Positions 42,956 to 51,054 of a stretch of DNA of 64,000 nt are shown one piece after another. Below the pieces are notes generated by a model. The model worked only from the letters and a program-made list of their open reading frames with translations, was not told the origin of the DNA and did no database searches. Origin of the DNA: Rhodoplanes tepidamans. Its GTDB lineage: Bacteria; Pseudomonadota; Alphaproteobacteria; Rhizobiales; Xanthobacteraceae. The translations under genes and the position numbers were made by a program. Location of the stretch: assembly GCF_030813915.1 (NCBI RefSeq), contig NZ_JAUSUJ010000001.1:310001-374000 (forward strand), written 5' to 3'. Positions within the stretch are counted from its first letter, which is position 1; each line of letters starts with the position of its first letter.

Positions 42956-43990
42956 TCATGCCTCGGCGCGCAGCGTCGGGCGGGCCGCCGGTTGCCGTCC
43001 GGCGGTGGCGCGCGTCCTGGTCGGCGGCGGGTCGTTGGCGAAGGACAGGGCGGCGGCCGAGAGCGTCATGCCGTCGTCCTGATTGAGCACCTTGCCGTCC
43101 GAGATCACGCCGGTGATCGCCTTGACGATGGTCCGGGCCGCCGGCGACAGGCCGATGCCGTGCCGCCACACGACCCGGATGGTCCGCTCCAGCACCGGGT
43201 CCTTCAACGGCCGGTAGGCGAGCAGGGGATGCTCGCCGGGCGGCAGCGCCAGCCCGGGCAGCGCCGTGATGCCGACGCCCTGCTCGAGCAGGCCGTAGAT
43301 CGTCACGAGGTTCGACACTTCGGACGCGATCGACAGCCGCACATTGTGGGGCGCGATCGCATTGTCGATCAGGTTGCGGATGCCGTGCTCGAGCGTCATC
43401 GCGATGAACGGATGGCCCTGCAGCTCGGCCCAGGTCACCTCGGCCTTCTGGGCCAGCGGATGCGACTTCGGGAACGCGCCGTAGAACCGGTCGCGGCCGA
43501 TCACCACGCCGTCGAGCGACGGTGCCGCGGTCTCGAAGCTGCCGATGCCGAGATCCGCCTGGCCGTCCAGGACGGCCGTGGTGATCGCCGTCAGATTGAC
43601 GTCGCGCACCACGACGCGCAGGCCGAGCCGCGAGGCCTCGCCGGCGATCACGGCCGGCATCAGCCGGAAGGCGATCGAGGGCAGGCAGGCGACGACGACA
43701 CGGCCGCGCTTGCGGGCGGCGGCCTCCTGGATGTCGGCGATCGAGGTGTCGATCTGGCGGAGCAGGTGGCGGGCGGTCGGCAGGAAGCCCATGCCGAGGC
43801 CGGTGAGCTTCACGCTGCGTGTCGTCCTGTGGAACAACGCGCTGCCGATCTGCTCCTCGAGCTGCTGAATCGAATGGCTGAGAGCGGGCTGCGAAAGAGC
43901 GAGGGTGTCGGCAGCCGCAACGAAGCTGCCCTTGTCGGCCACCAGGACGAAGGCGCGCAGTTGCCGGATGGTGACATTATTTCGGTTCAT
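42956..43990 (-). CDS. LysR-family regulator of the 44-48 kb catabolic operon
   Basis: The 344-residue regulator has the N-terminal winged helix at residues 7-66 (IRQLRAFVLVADKGSFVAAA; LALSQPALSHSIQQLEEQ) and a LysR effector domain (VVVACLPSIAFRLMPAVIAG; GLLEQGVGITALPG). A Pro/Thr/Arg-rich tail of about 20 residues closes the protein. It is divergent from the deacetylase-like gene, with an inverted repeat (43989-44015) at its own start codon; this is the classical LysR arrangement for both auto-repression and activation. The inducer is unknown. Confidence 0.93.
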   Translation of the reverse strand: MNRNNVTIRQLRAFVLVADKGSFVAAADTLALSQPALSHSIQQLEEQIGSALFHRTTRSVKLTGLGMGFLPTARHLLRQIDTSIADIQEAAARKRGRVVVACLPSIAFRLMPAVIAGEASRLGLRVVVRDVNLTAITTAVLDGQADLGIGSFETAAPSLDGVVIGRDRFYGAFPKSHPLAQKAEVTWAELQGHPFIAMTLEHGIRNLIDNAIAPHNVRLSIASEVSNLVTIYGLLEQGVGITALPGLALPPGEHPLLAYRPLKDPVLERTIRVVWRHGIGLSPAARTIVKAITGVISDGKVLNQDDGMTLSAAALSFANDPPPTRTRATAGRQPAARPTLRAEA

Positions 43991-44015
43991 CGAATAATCG
44001 TTTAGATCATTCGAT
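43989..44015. promoter_or_regulatory. LysR-type operator candidate (inverted repeat)
   Basis: ATCGAAT (43989-43995) and ATTCGAT (44009-44015) are perfect complements separated by 13 bases. They overlap the lysR start codon and lie in the 122-bp gap before the divergent operon. The AT-rich setting suits a promoter. Confidence 0.55.
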
Positions 44016-44112
44016 TGGAAGACGCAATCGGAACCGTCGCATATATTTCGCGCGGACGACGGACGTCCCGGCGGCCGCACCTGGTGTCAATGCGGTCTCG
44101 GGAAAGTTCGAC

Positions 44113-45012
44113 ATGGCGGAAAGTGCGCGACCCGACGTTCTCCTCGTCCCCCTCATCGACGTGAACTGGCTGGTCTACGCGCCGTTCGATCCCGGTCGCG
44201 ATTTCCGGGTCGATCCGCCCAAGGTCGAGCAGAGCGTCGGCGAGACCCGCGGCCTGTGCCGCATGCTGAAGGACATGACGGGCGGCAAGTTCATCCTGTC
44301 GCCGCACTCCGGCACCTATTGCCGCACCGGCTATTACGACGGCGAGATGCTCGACGTGTACCGCGAGGCGGTGGAGGGCGGCGCCGAGCTGTCGATCCAT
44401 CTGCACGAGGAGATCAAGGGCCAGGGCACGCGCTACATGGAGCGCGACCACATGACCACGGTCTATCTCGACTGCAAGCGCCGGCTCGAGAACGCCGGCA
44501 TCAGGCCGGTGGCGTACCGGGGCGGACACTACGCCTACACGCCGTTCATGAACGAGCTCCTGCCGCAGACCGGCGTGTTCATCGACTGCTCGTGCTCGCC
44601 CGGCGGCAACCACCCGGACCGCGAGGCGATCTGGGTGCATGCCGAGACGACCGGCTGGTATCTCCCGATGAATCCGCGTCTGCCGGCCGCCGGCCAGGCG
44701 CGCTCGCAGGTGTTCGAGATCCCGATCGGGGCCGACGGCGACGGCGCCGCCTACAAGAACCTCCTGCATGTCGAGCAGTCGGAATTGTCCAACCTGCAGC
44801 GCGTCTTCAACGTGATCCGCGAGCGGGCGCAGCGCACCGGCGAGCAGCAGATCGTGCACTCGCTGTTCCACACCGGCTCGGTCGGCGAGCCGGCGTGGAT
44901 CGAGCGATTCAAGCAGTTCCTCGCCTGGGTGCCGAACAACGGGGCGAGGTTCGTCACGACCGTGGAGGCCAAGGCGGCGTTCGACGCGCGCGCGAAGGAG
45001 AGGGCGGCGTGA
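44113..45012 (+). CDS. Polysaccharide deacetylase-like (NodB-fold) protein
   Basis: The 299-residue cytoplasmic protein has no signal peptide. It resembles the NodB-homology fold of metal-dependent deacetylases and related hydrolases: DVNWLVYAPFD near the N-terminus, LSPHSGTYCRTGYYDG, the ELSIHLHEEIKGQG metal-site candidate (His-x-His), IRPVAYRGGHYAY and a closing QIVHSLFHTGS. Exact metal ligands were not mapped. It heads an operon with a D-2-hydroxyacid dehydrogenase (GTGA overlap), an aldolase and an amidohydrolase, so it may remove an acyl or amide group from an unknown substrate at the entry of that pathway. Confidence 0.72.
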   Translation: MAESARPDVLLVPLIDVNWLVYAPFDPGRDFRVDPPKVEQSVGETRGLCRMLKDMTGGKFILSPHSGTYCRTGYYDGEMLDVYREAVEGGAELSIHLHEEIKGQGTRYMERDHMTTVYLDCKRRLENAGIRPVAYRGGHYAYTPFMNELLPQTGVFIDCSCSPGGNHPDREAIWVHAETTGWYLPMNPRLPAAGQARSQVFEIPIGADGDGAAYKNLLHVEQSELSNLQRVFNVIRERAQRTGEQQIVHSLFHTGSVGEPAWIERFKQFLAWVPNNGARFVTTVEAKAAFDARAKERAA

Positions 45013-45998
45013 GCGGTCTGTGCCTGCTGGTCCAGCCGATTCATCCGGGCGGGATCAGGATCCTGGAGGAGGCCGGGCTCGAGGTCCGGCAGGCGAGCGC
45101 CGCGACCATGGACGTGGTGGCGCGCGAGGCGAAGGACGCGGTCGCCGCGATCACCCGCAACGCCGGGTTCAACCGGGCCGCCATGGAGGCGGCGCCGCGG
45201 CTCGCCGTGCTCGGCAATCACGGCACCGGCTACGATCCGGTCGACGTCGGCTACGCCCGCGAGATCGGCCTGCCGATCGTCTATACGCCGACCGCCAACG
45301 TGCAGTCGGTCGCCGAGCACGCGATCGCGCAGATGATCGCGATCATCAAGCGCGTGCGCGAGTGCGACCGTGCGGTTCGGGCCGGCGACTTCGACTACCG
45401 CTATGCCCGCGATTTCCACGAACTCGCCGGCAAGCGGCTGCTGATCTTCGGCTTCGGCAAGATCGGCCGGCGCACGGCGGAGATCGCCCGTCTCGCCTTC
45501 GGCATGCGGGTGGAGGTCTACAGCCCGAGCGCCGACGACGGCGATATCCGCGCGGCCGGCTGCGTCCCGGTCGGCGATCTCGGGCGGGCCCTCGCCGAGG
45601 CCGACATCGTCTCGCTGCACCAGCGGCTCACGCCGCAGACCCGCGGCATGTTCGACCGCGAGCGGCTGCGCGCGATGAAGAAGGGCGCCGTGCTGGTCAA
45701 CACCGCGCGCGGCGCCCTGGTGGTGCCGGAGGCGCTGATCGAGGCGGTCGACGGCGGCCACCTGCGCGGTGCCGCCATGGACGTCTTCGAGACGGAGCCG
45801 CTGCCCGCCGGCCATCCCTACACGGCCTGTGACGGCATCCTCCTGTCGCCGCACACCGGCGGCGCGACCGAGGAGGCGCTGGAGCGCACCGCCGTCGAGA
45901 CGGCCCGGCAGGTCGTCGACGTCCTGGCCGGCCGCCGGCCCGAATACCTGGTCGATCCCGACGTGTGGGCGCGCCGCCGCGTCGCCGCACCGGCCTGA
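45009..45998 (+). CDS. D-2-hydroxyacid dehydrogenase (NAD-dependent)
   Basis: The 329-residue enzyme belongs to the D-isomer-specific 2-hydroxyacid dehydrogenase family: LGNHGTGYDPVDVGYAREIG, YTPTANVQSVAEHAIAQM, the Rossmann GFGKIGRRTAEIARLAFG, the catalytic Arg in VNTARGALVVPEALI, Glu in MDVFETEPLP and His in LSPHTGGATEEA. It likely oxidises or reduces a hydroxy acid or 3-phosphoglycerate-like substrate. The GTG start is inside the stop of the gene before. Confidence 0.9.
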   Translation: MSGLCLLVQPIHPGGIRILEEAGLEVRQASAATMDVVAREAKDAVAAITRNAGFNRAAMEAAPRLAVLGNHGTGYDPVDVGYAREIGLPIVYTPTANVQSVAEHAIAQMIAIIKRVRECDRAVRAGDFDYRYARDFHELAGKRLLIFGFGKIGRRTAEIARLAFGMRVEVYSPSADDGDIRAAGCVPVGDLGRALAEADIVSLHQRLTPQTRGMFDRERLRAMKKGAVLVNTARGALVVPEALIEAVDGGHLRGAAMDVFETEPLPAGHPYTACDGILLSPHTGGATEEALERTAVETARQVVDVLAGRRPEYLVDPDVWARRRVAAPA

Positions 45999-46037
45999 CC
46001 GACCCCATCGTTCCCGGACTCCTTGGAAAGTCACGTC

Positions 46038-46826
46038 ATGATCAAGAGCAACAAGGTCAAGGCCCTGCAGCGCGAGGGCAAGCCCGCCTTCGGCACCTGG
46101 ATCACGCTGTGCCCGCATCCGCGCGTCGTGAAGATCCTCGCGACCTCGGGCTTCGATTTCGTCATCATCGAGATGGAGCACACCGACTTCAACATGGAGA
46201 CGGTGGGCATGCTGTCGATGTACGCCCGCGAGTGCGGCCTCACCCCGATCGTGCGGCCGCCCGGCACGCTGAAGCCGCACGACCTCACCCGGCCGCTCGA
46301 CGCCGGTGCGCAGGGGCTGCTGCTGCCGTCGGTCGAGACGGCCGAGCAGTTCATGGAGATCGTCAGGGGCACGCGCTACTATCCGATCGGCAGCCGGCCG
46401 ATGAACCTGCGCGGACCGCACACCGATTACTTCGCCGGCGACCCGAAGCAGATGCTCGCCCATCTCAACAGCGAGACCATGCTGATCGTGATGGTCGAGA
46501 CGCAGAAGGCGATCGCCAATCTCGACGCGATCCTGAAGACCGGCGCGGTCGACTGCGTGATGATCGGCCCCGACGACCTGTCGCAGGATCTCGGCATCCC
46601 GGCCGAGATGCAGAACCCGATCCTGCACGAGGCGTACGAGAAGGTCTTCGCGATCTGCAAGGCGAACGGCGTGCCCTACGGCCTGTCGGCGCAGTCGCCC
46701 GAGATGGCGGAGAGCTGGGTCGCCAAGGGCTGCACCTGGATCCCGTACCAGAACGACGCCGCCATGGTGCTCAACGCCGCCCGCGCCGTGGTGCCGAAGC
46801 TGATGAAGGCCGGCGGCCGCGCGTGA
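46038..46826 (+). CDS. HpaI/HpcH-family aldolase
   Basis: The 262-residue class II pyruvate aldolase is of the HpaI type (4-hydroxy-2-oxoheptanedioate, 2-keto-3-deoxy-rhamnonate and similar). It shows FVIIEMEHTDFNMETVGMLS (His), DAGAQGLLLPSVETAEQF, the metal ligands in LIVMVETQKA (Glu) and CVMIGPDDLSQDLG (Asp), and RGTRYYPIGSRP. The enzyme cleaves a 2-keto-4-hydroxy acid to pyruvate or an aldehyde. The gene is 39 bp after the dehydrogenase. The true substrate would be informative for the whole operon. Confidence 0.92.
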   Translation: MIKSNKVKALQREGKPAFGTWITLCPHPRVVKILATSGFDFVIIEMEHTDFNMETVGMLSMYARECGLTPIVRPPGTLKPHDLTRPLDAGAQGLLLPSVETAEQFMEIVRGTRYYPIGSRPMNLRGPHTDYFAGDPKQMLAHLNSETMLIVMVETQKAIANLDAILKTGAVDCVMIGPDDLSQDLGIPAEMQNPILHEAYEKVFAICKANGVPYGLSAQSPEMAESWVAKGCTWIPYQNDAAMVLNAARAVVPKLMKAGGRA

Positions 46827-46846
46827 GCGCGGCCGGGAGGACGGCG

Positions 46847-48145
46847 ATGCACGGAGCCGCCGACGATCGCCGCGCCGAGGCGCTCGCCGACGGCTCGCGC
46901 CTAGCGGCCCGCCTGTTCGATGCGCTCGCCGGCGGCACCGCGGATCCCCCGGGCGTCACCCGCGCGGCGTATGGCGCGGGCGAATGCGCCGCCTTCGCCC
47001 TGATGGCGGAGGCGGCCGGGGATCTCGGCGGCGATCCGGTCTTCGACCCCGCCGGCAATCAGTTCCTGACCTTCCGGGGCGCCGACCGCGGCCGCACCGT
47101 CTATGTCGGATCGCACCTCGACTCGGTTCCGCACGGCGGCAATTTCGACGGCGCCGCCGGCGTGATCCTCGGGCTCGCCGCGGCCGCGGCGCTGACCCGG
47201 CTCGGCACCGTCCCGGCGTTCGATCTCTGCGTGCTCTGCCTGCGGGCCGAGGAGAGCTGCTGGTTTCCGCACAGCTACATCGGCAGCAAGACGGCGCTGG
47301 GCTGCCTGCCGCCGGACGTGCTCGACGCGGTGGTGCGCAGCGACACTGGCCGTTCGCTCGCCGGGCACATGCGCGACCTCGGCTTCGATCCCGAGGCGGT
47401 GCGCCGAGGCGCGAGCCGGATCGATCGCGCCCGGACGGTCGCCTATCTCGAGCCGCATATCGAGCAGGGACCCGTGCTGGTCGCCGAGGGCCGGCCGCTC
47501 GGGCTCGTCACCGGCATCCGCGGCAGCTTCCGGTTCCGCGAAGCGGCCTTCCACGGCGCCTACGCGCATTCCGGCGCGACGCCGCGGACGCTGCGGCGCG
47601 ACGCCGTGGTCGCGGCGTCCGAGTTCGTCATGGCCATGCAGGCTCTGTGGGAGCGCATGGAGCGCGACGGGCACGACCTCGCCGTGACGTTCGGCATGAT
47701 CGGCACCGACCCGGCCCAGCACTCCTTCTCGAAGGTCGCCGGCGAGGCCCGGCTGTGCATCGACGTGCGCAGCCAGAGCGAGGCGACCCTGGAGGAGGTG
47801 CGCCGGCGGCTGGTCGAGACCGGCCTCGACGTCGCCGCCCGCCGGGACGTCCGGCTGGAGCTGGGCCCGCTCGGCGGCAGCACGCCCGCCGTGATGGCGC
47901 CGCGGCTGCTGGCGCAGATGCGGGCGGCCGCGGCGACCGCCGGGATCGCGCCGATTGAGATGGCGAGCGGCGCGGGCCACGACGCCGCGACCTTCGCCAA
48001 CGCCGGCGTGCCGACCGGCATGCTGTTCATCCGGAACCGGAACGGCAGCCACAATCCGGACGAGGCGATGGACATGGGGGATTTCGACGCGGCCCTGGCC
48101 CTCGTGGTGGCGCTCCTGGAGCAGCCGGCCGAGCACTGGGGCTGA
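46847..48145 (+). CDS. M20-family amidohydrolase (N-carbamoyl-amino acid hydrolase/allantoate amidohydrolase type)
   Basis: The 432-residue bimetallic hydrolase has the M20/hydantoinase-carbamoylase core: VGSHLDSVPHGGNFDGAAGV (His, bridging Asp), LRAEESCWFPHSYIGS (Glu-Glu), HSGATPRTLRRDA in the dimerisation lid, and GAGHDAATFANAGVP (terminal His). It removes a carbamoyl or similar N-group from an amino or imino acid. The ATG at 46847 with GGGAGGA ribosome-binding site is preferred to GTG 46823. It is the last gene of the operon. Substrates of related enzymes include N-carbamoyl-beta-alanine and allantoate. Confidence 0.88.
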   Translation: MHGAADDRRAEALADGSRLAARLFDALAGGTADPPGVTRAAYGAGECAAFALMAEAAGDLGGDPVFDPAGNQFLTFRGADRGRTVYVGSHLDSVPHGGNFDGAAGVILGLAAAAALTRLGTVPAFDLCVLCLRAEESCWFPHSYIGSKTALGCLPPDVLDAVVRSDTGRSLAGHMRDLGFDPEAVRRGASRIDRARTVAYLEPHIEQGPVLVAEGRPLGLVTGIRGSFRFREAAFHGAYAHSGATPRTLRRDAVVAASEFVMAMQALWERMERDGHDLAVTFGMIGTDPAQHSFSKVAGEARLCIDVRSQSEATLEEVRRRLVETGLDVAARRDVRLELGPLGGSTPAVMAPRLLAQMRAAAATAGIAPIEMASGAGHDAATFANAGVPTGMLFIRNRNGSHNPDEAMDMGDFDAALALVVALLEQPAEHWG

Positions 48146-48186
48146 ACCGGCCCGCCGTCGTGCGGCGGCATCGTCATACGGCCGTT

Positions 48187-48200
48187 TTGACGCACTGCAA
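48187..48200. promoter_or_regulatory. FixK2/FNR-type box upstream of the phasin gene
   Basis: TTGACGCACTGCAA agrees with TTG(A/C)-N6-(T/G)CAA. It is centred about 120 bp from the phasin start. Confidence 0.5.
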
Positions 48201-48313
48201 TATCTTTTGACCGGGCGCGTCCGCCGTGCCTATCATGCGGGCGTTCGCTCACAATTGTTCATCGGCATCGCGCCCGCCGGCTCCGCCGGCCGGTGTGTTC
48301 CCAGGAGATCGTC

Positions 48314-48694
48314 ATGAAGACCGGGACGCCCTTTGAAATGCCCGCTGACCTCCGCAAGATGACCGAGCAGAGCATGGAGCAGGTTCGCTCTGCGATTAAC
48401 AGCTATCTCCAGTTCTTCCAGCGCGGCGTGCCGGGCATGCCGATGCTGGGCGGAACCGAGCTGAGCAACAAGGTTCTGAGCTATGCCGAACGCAACGTCG
48501 CGAGCGCGTTCGACTTCGCCCAGAGCCTGATGGCCGCCAAGGACGTCCAGGAAGTCCTGAAGATGCAGACGGAGTTCCTGCAGACCCAGATGCAGGTCAT
48601 GACCGAGCAGGTGAAGGACCTCAGCGAGACCGCCATCAAGGCGGTCGCCGACACGACGACGAAGATGGGCAAGCCGGGCGGTTCGCCGTCCTGA
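48314..48694 (+). CDS. Phasin family protein
   Basis: The 126-residue helical protein has the phasin layout: a short N-terminus, amphipathic helices (MTEQSMEQVRSAINSYLQFF; NVASAFDFAQSLMAAKDVQE) and a C-terminal Ala/Gln helix (LQTQMQVMTEQVKDLSETAI). Phasins coat polyhydroxybutyrate granules. The ATG at 48314 has a CAGGAG ribosome-binding site. It is transcribed alone, with a FixK-type box upstream, and complements phaB at 30407. Confidence 0.9.
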   Translation: MKTGTPFEMPADLRKMTEQSMEQVRSAINSYLQFFQRGVPGMPMLGGTELSNKVLSYAERNVASAFDFAQSLMAAKDVQEVLKMQTEFLQTQMQVMTEQVKDLSETAIKAVADTTTKMGKPGGSPS

Positions 48695-48750
48695 CGCCCG
48701 GTCCGGCCGCCGGGCTGCCGGCGGCCGCGACGCCACCCGTTCGACACCGA

Positions 48751-48780
48751 CGCCGGACCGCCGGACCGCCGGACCGCCGG
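48751..48780. repeat. 8-bp tandem repeat
   Basis: CGCCGGAC occurs 3.75 times in perfect tandem, in the intergenic region between the phasin and the collagen-like gene (48695-48955). That gap has no other feature recognised. Confidence 0.9.
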
Positions 48781-48955
48781 TGCGGCGTGAGCCGGCGTCT
48801 CCGGCGCCCGGCGGGTCTGCCGCCGGGCTTGACGCTGCGACGGAAAGCCTGCCCGCCGGGTCGGGCACGCGCCTGTCGCGACCCCCGGCGACATGTGCTT
48901 GTATGCGCGGGGGCCGGTTCCGGCCCGTCCGTCAGCAGAAGGTCACGACAAGCAC

Positions 48956-49588
48956 ATGCGAACGATCACCATGGGGGTGATGGCGAGCCTGCTCGCCGTC
49001 GGGACGGCCGAGGCGGCGATCGAGATCTCGGCCGCCCGCATCGAGGCCGGCGAGATCGTCGTCATCGGGCGGGTGACGCGCCCGAACGAAAAGGTCACCT
49101 TCGACGACCGCTTCGAGGTCGTTTCCGGCAAGGACCGCCGCTTCACCTGGCGGGCCGCCTATCATCCGGGCGACTGCACCGTGACGGTGAAGTCCGAGCC
49201 CGACACCCGCGACATCGTCGTCGCCAATTGCGGTCAGGCCGGCCCGAAGGGCGACAAGGGCGACCGTGGCGAGGCGGGAGCGCCGGGAGCTGCCGGTGCG
49301 CCGGGCGTGGCCGGCGCCGCCGGGCCGCAGGGACCGGCCGGTCCCACCGGCCAGCAGGGCCCGGTCGGGCCCAAGGGAGACCGCGGCGAGGCCGCGCCTG
49401 CCGCGGCGCCGATCCGCGTCGTCACCAAGTCCTGCCAGGGCCAGGCGCCGTGCCAGGCGAGCTGCGAGGCCGACGAGGTGCTGCTGACCGCGGTGCCGAA
49501 TCCCGGCGAGCGCACCCTCGTCGCCGCGACCTGGGCGGGCGAGACGGTGCCGGCCGAGGCACGACTCGTCTGCGCCAGGACCAAGTAG
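48956..49588 (+). CDS. Exported collagen-like protein
   Basis: The 210-residue protein has a signal peptide ([18 protein letters not shown]), a beta-rich N-terminal domain of about 90 residues ([20 protein letters not shown]) and a run of about 15 Gly-x-y triplets from near residue 100 to 145 ([16 protein letters not shown]). A C-terminal domain with three Cys ([17 protein letters not shown]) follows. Collagen-like triple helices usually trimerise and serve adhesion, exosporium or phage-fibre roles. Here the domain layout suggests a small secreted surface or periplasmic trimer. Function unknown. Confidence 0.82.
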   Translation: MRTITMGVMASLLAVGTAEAAIEISAARIEAGEIVVIGRVTRPNEKVTFDDRFEVVSGKDRRFTWRAAYHPGDCTVTVKSEPDTRDIVVANCGQAGPKGDKGDRGEAGAPGAAGAPGVAGAAGPQGPAGPTGQQGPVGPKGDRGEAAPAAAPIRVVTKSCQGQAPCQASCEADEVLLTAVPNPGERTLVAATWAGETVPAEARLVCARTK

Positions 49589-49786
49589 TTCCGACGGCCG
49601 CCGGCGCGCCGCTCCGGCGGCGGGCCGGCGTATCGCATGCCGGAACGCGGCTTCGCGCGGCGAAGCGCGCGGTTGCGCGCCACGGCATCGCTCCGTAACC
49701 TGACCCGCGTCGACACGGCGAACGCCGTGCGGCGAACAAGCGTCGTTCGAAGAACGGCGAGACAAAAAAGTCGTCAGGGAGGAGTC

Positions 49787-50818
49787 ATGACCAGCTCGAA
49801 CGGCGCGGGCGCCGCATCGCGGCCCCGTGCGATCGTTTCACGTCGCTTCGTGCTCGGCGGGGCCGCGCTCGGCCTCGCCGCCCCCGCCATCCTGCGCAGC
49901 GGTCCCGCCTTCGCGGCCTATCCGGACCGGCCGCTCCGCATCGTCGTCGCCAACTCGCCCGGCGGGCCGTCCGACATCATCGCCCGCATCGTCGCGGCGG
50001 CGCTGCAGGACCAGATGGGCGGCACCGTCTATGTCGAGAACAAGGGCGGCGGCGGCAGCAATATCGGCATGGGCCACGTCGCCCGCGCCGAGCCGGACGG
50101 CACCACGATCCTGCTCGCGACCAGCGCCTTCGTGGTCAATCCGAGCCTCTACGACACGCTGCCCTACGATCCCTTCAAGGACTTCTCGGCGATCTGCGAG
50201 CTCGCGACCTCGCCGAACGTGTTCGCCGTGATGCCCAGCCTCGGCGTCTCCACCATGAAGGAGTTCGTCGCGCTGGCGAAGAAGAGCCCGGAGAAGTTCA
50301 ACGTCTCGGTCCCGCCGGTCGGCACCACGCCGCAGCTCGAGGCCGAGGTGCTGAAGTCGATCGAGGGGCTGCAGGGCATGGCGACGGTGCCGTTCTCGGG
50401 CGGCGGCGAGGCCCTCAAGGCGCTGCTCGGCGGCACCGTGCAGCTCTCCTCCGGCGTGCTCGCGCCGGCGCATCCCTACATCAAGAGCGGCACCATCCGG
50501 GCGCTCGCCGTCACCGGCGAGCGGCGCTGGCACGACCTGCCGGAGGTGCCGACCATGGTGGAGGCCGGCTGGCCGGGATTCGTGTTCGAGACCTACACGG
50601 CCCTGCTGGCGCCGGCCGGCACCGCGCCGGACTTCGTGCGGCGGATGGAGCAGGAGACGCTCGCGCTGCTGGCCAAGCCGGAGATGCGGGAGAAGCTCAC
50701 CCGCTCGGGCTTCGAGGTGCAGGCCAAGACCGGCAGGCAGCACATGGAGCGCGTCGCACGCGAAGTCGCGATGTTCCGCGACGTCATCACCAAGGCCGGC
50801 ATCAAGGCGAAGAGCTGA
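49787..50818 (+). CDS. Bug/TTT-family substrate-binding protein
   Basis: The 343-residue protein has a Tat-type signal (SRRFVLGGAALGLAAPAILR) and the TctC/Bug core: YPDRPLRIVVANSPGGPSD, MGGTVYVENKGGGGSNIG, PDGTTILLATSAFVVNPSLY and PEVPTMVEAGWPGFVFETYT. It binds a carboxylate in the periplasm. A strong GGAGG ribosome-binding site precedes the ATG. It is followed by an enolase-superfamily gene, so its ligand may be an acid sugar or muconate-type acid. No TctA/TctB is adjacent. Confidence 0.92.
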   Translation: MTSSNGAGAASRPRAIVSRRFVLGGAALGLAAPAILRSGPAFAAYPDRPLRIVVANSPGGPSDIIARIVAAALQDQMGGTVYVENKGGGGSNIGMGHVARAEPDGTTILLATSAFVVNPSLYDTLPYDPFKDFSAICELATSPNVFAVMPSLGVSTMKEFVALAKKSPEKFNVSVPPVGTTPQLEAEVLKSIEGLQGMATVPFSGGGEALKALLGGTVQLSSGVLAPAHPYIKSGTIRALAVTGERRWHDLPEVPTMVEAGWPGFVFETYTALLAPAGTAPDFVRRMEQETLALLAKPEMREKLTRSGFEVQAKTGRQHMERVAREVAMFRDVITKAGIKAKS

Positions 50819-50840
50819 GGGCGCGGCGACTCGAGCCTCG

Positions 50841-51010
50841 CCGCCTCGTCCTGAGGTCCGGCGCAGCCGGGCCTCGAAGGATGCGGCCCCGGCGCATCCG
50901 GACCGGCTACGGCCGATCTGGACATCGATGGTGGGCAGGCCGGTCGAATTCGGCTTGCCCGTTGGCCGCGTGGTTCGAGACGCGCTCTGCGGAGTGCCCG
51001 CACCACGAGG
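50841..51010. repeat. REP-type palindromic element, family A, copy 2
   Basis: Hairpin 1 (50841-50888, CCTCGTCCTGAGG to CCTCGAAGGATG) and hairpin 2 (50969-51010, GTGGTTCGAGACGCGC to GCACCACGAGG) match the arrangement at 261-378, but with a longer spacer of about 80 bases. The right hairpin ends 44 bases before the enolase-superfamily start. Confidence 0.7.
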
Positions 51011-51054
51011 GGAAACGAAGGCGTTCGTCGCCTGTGTGTCTCGGAGCATCCAAC

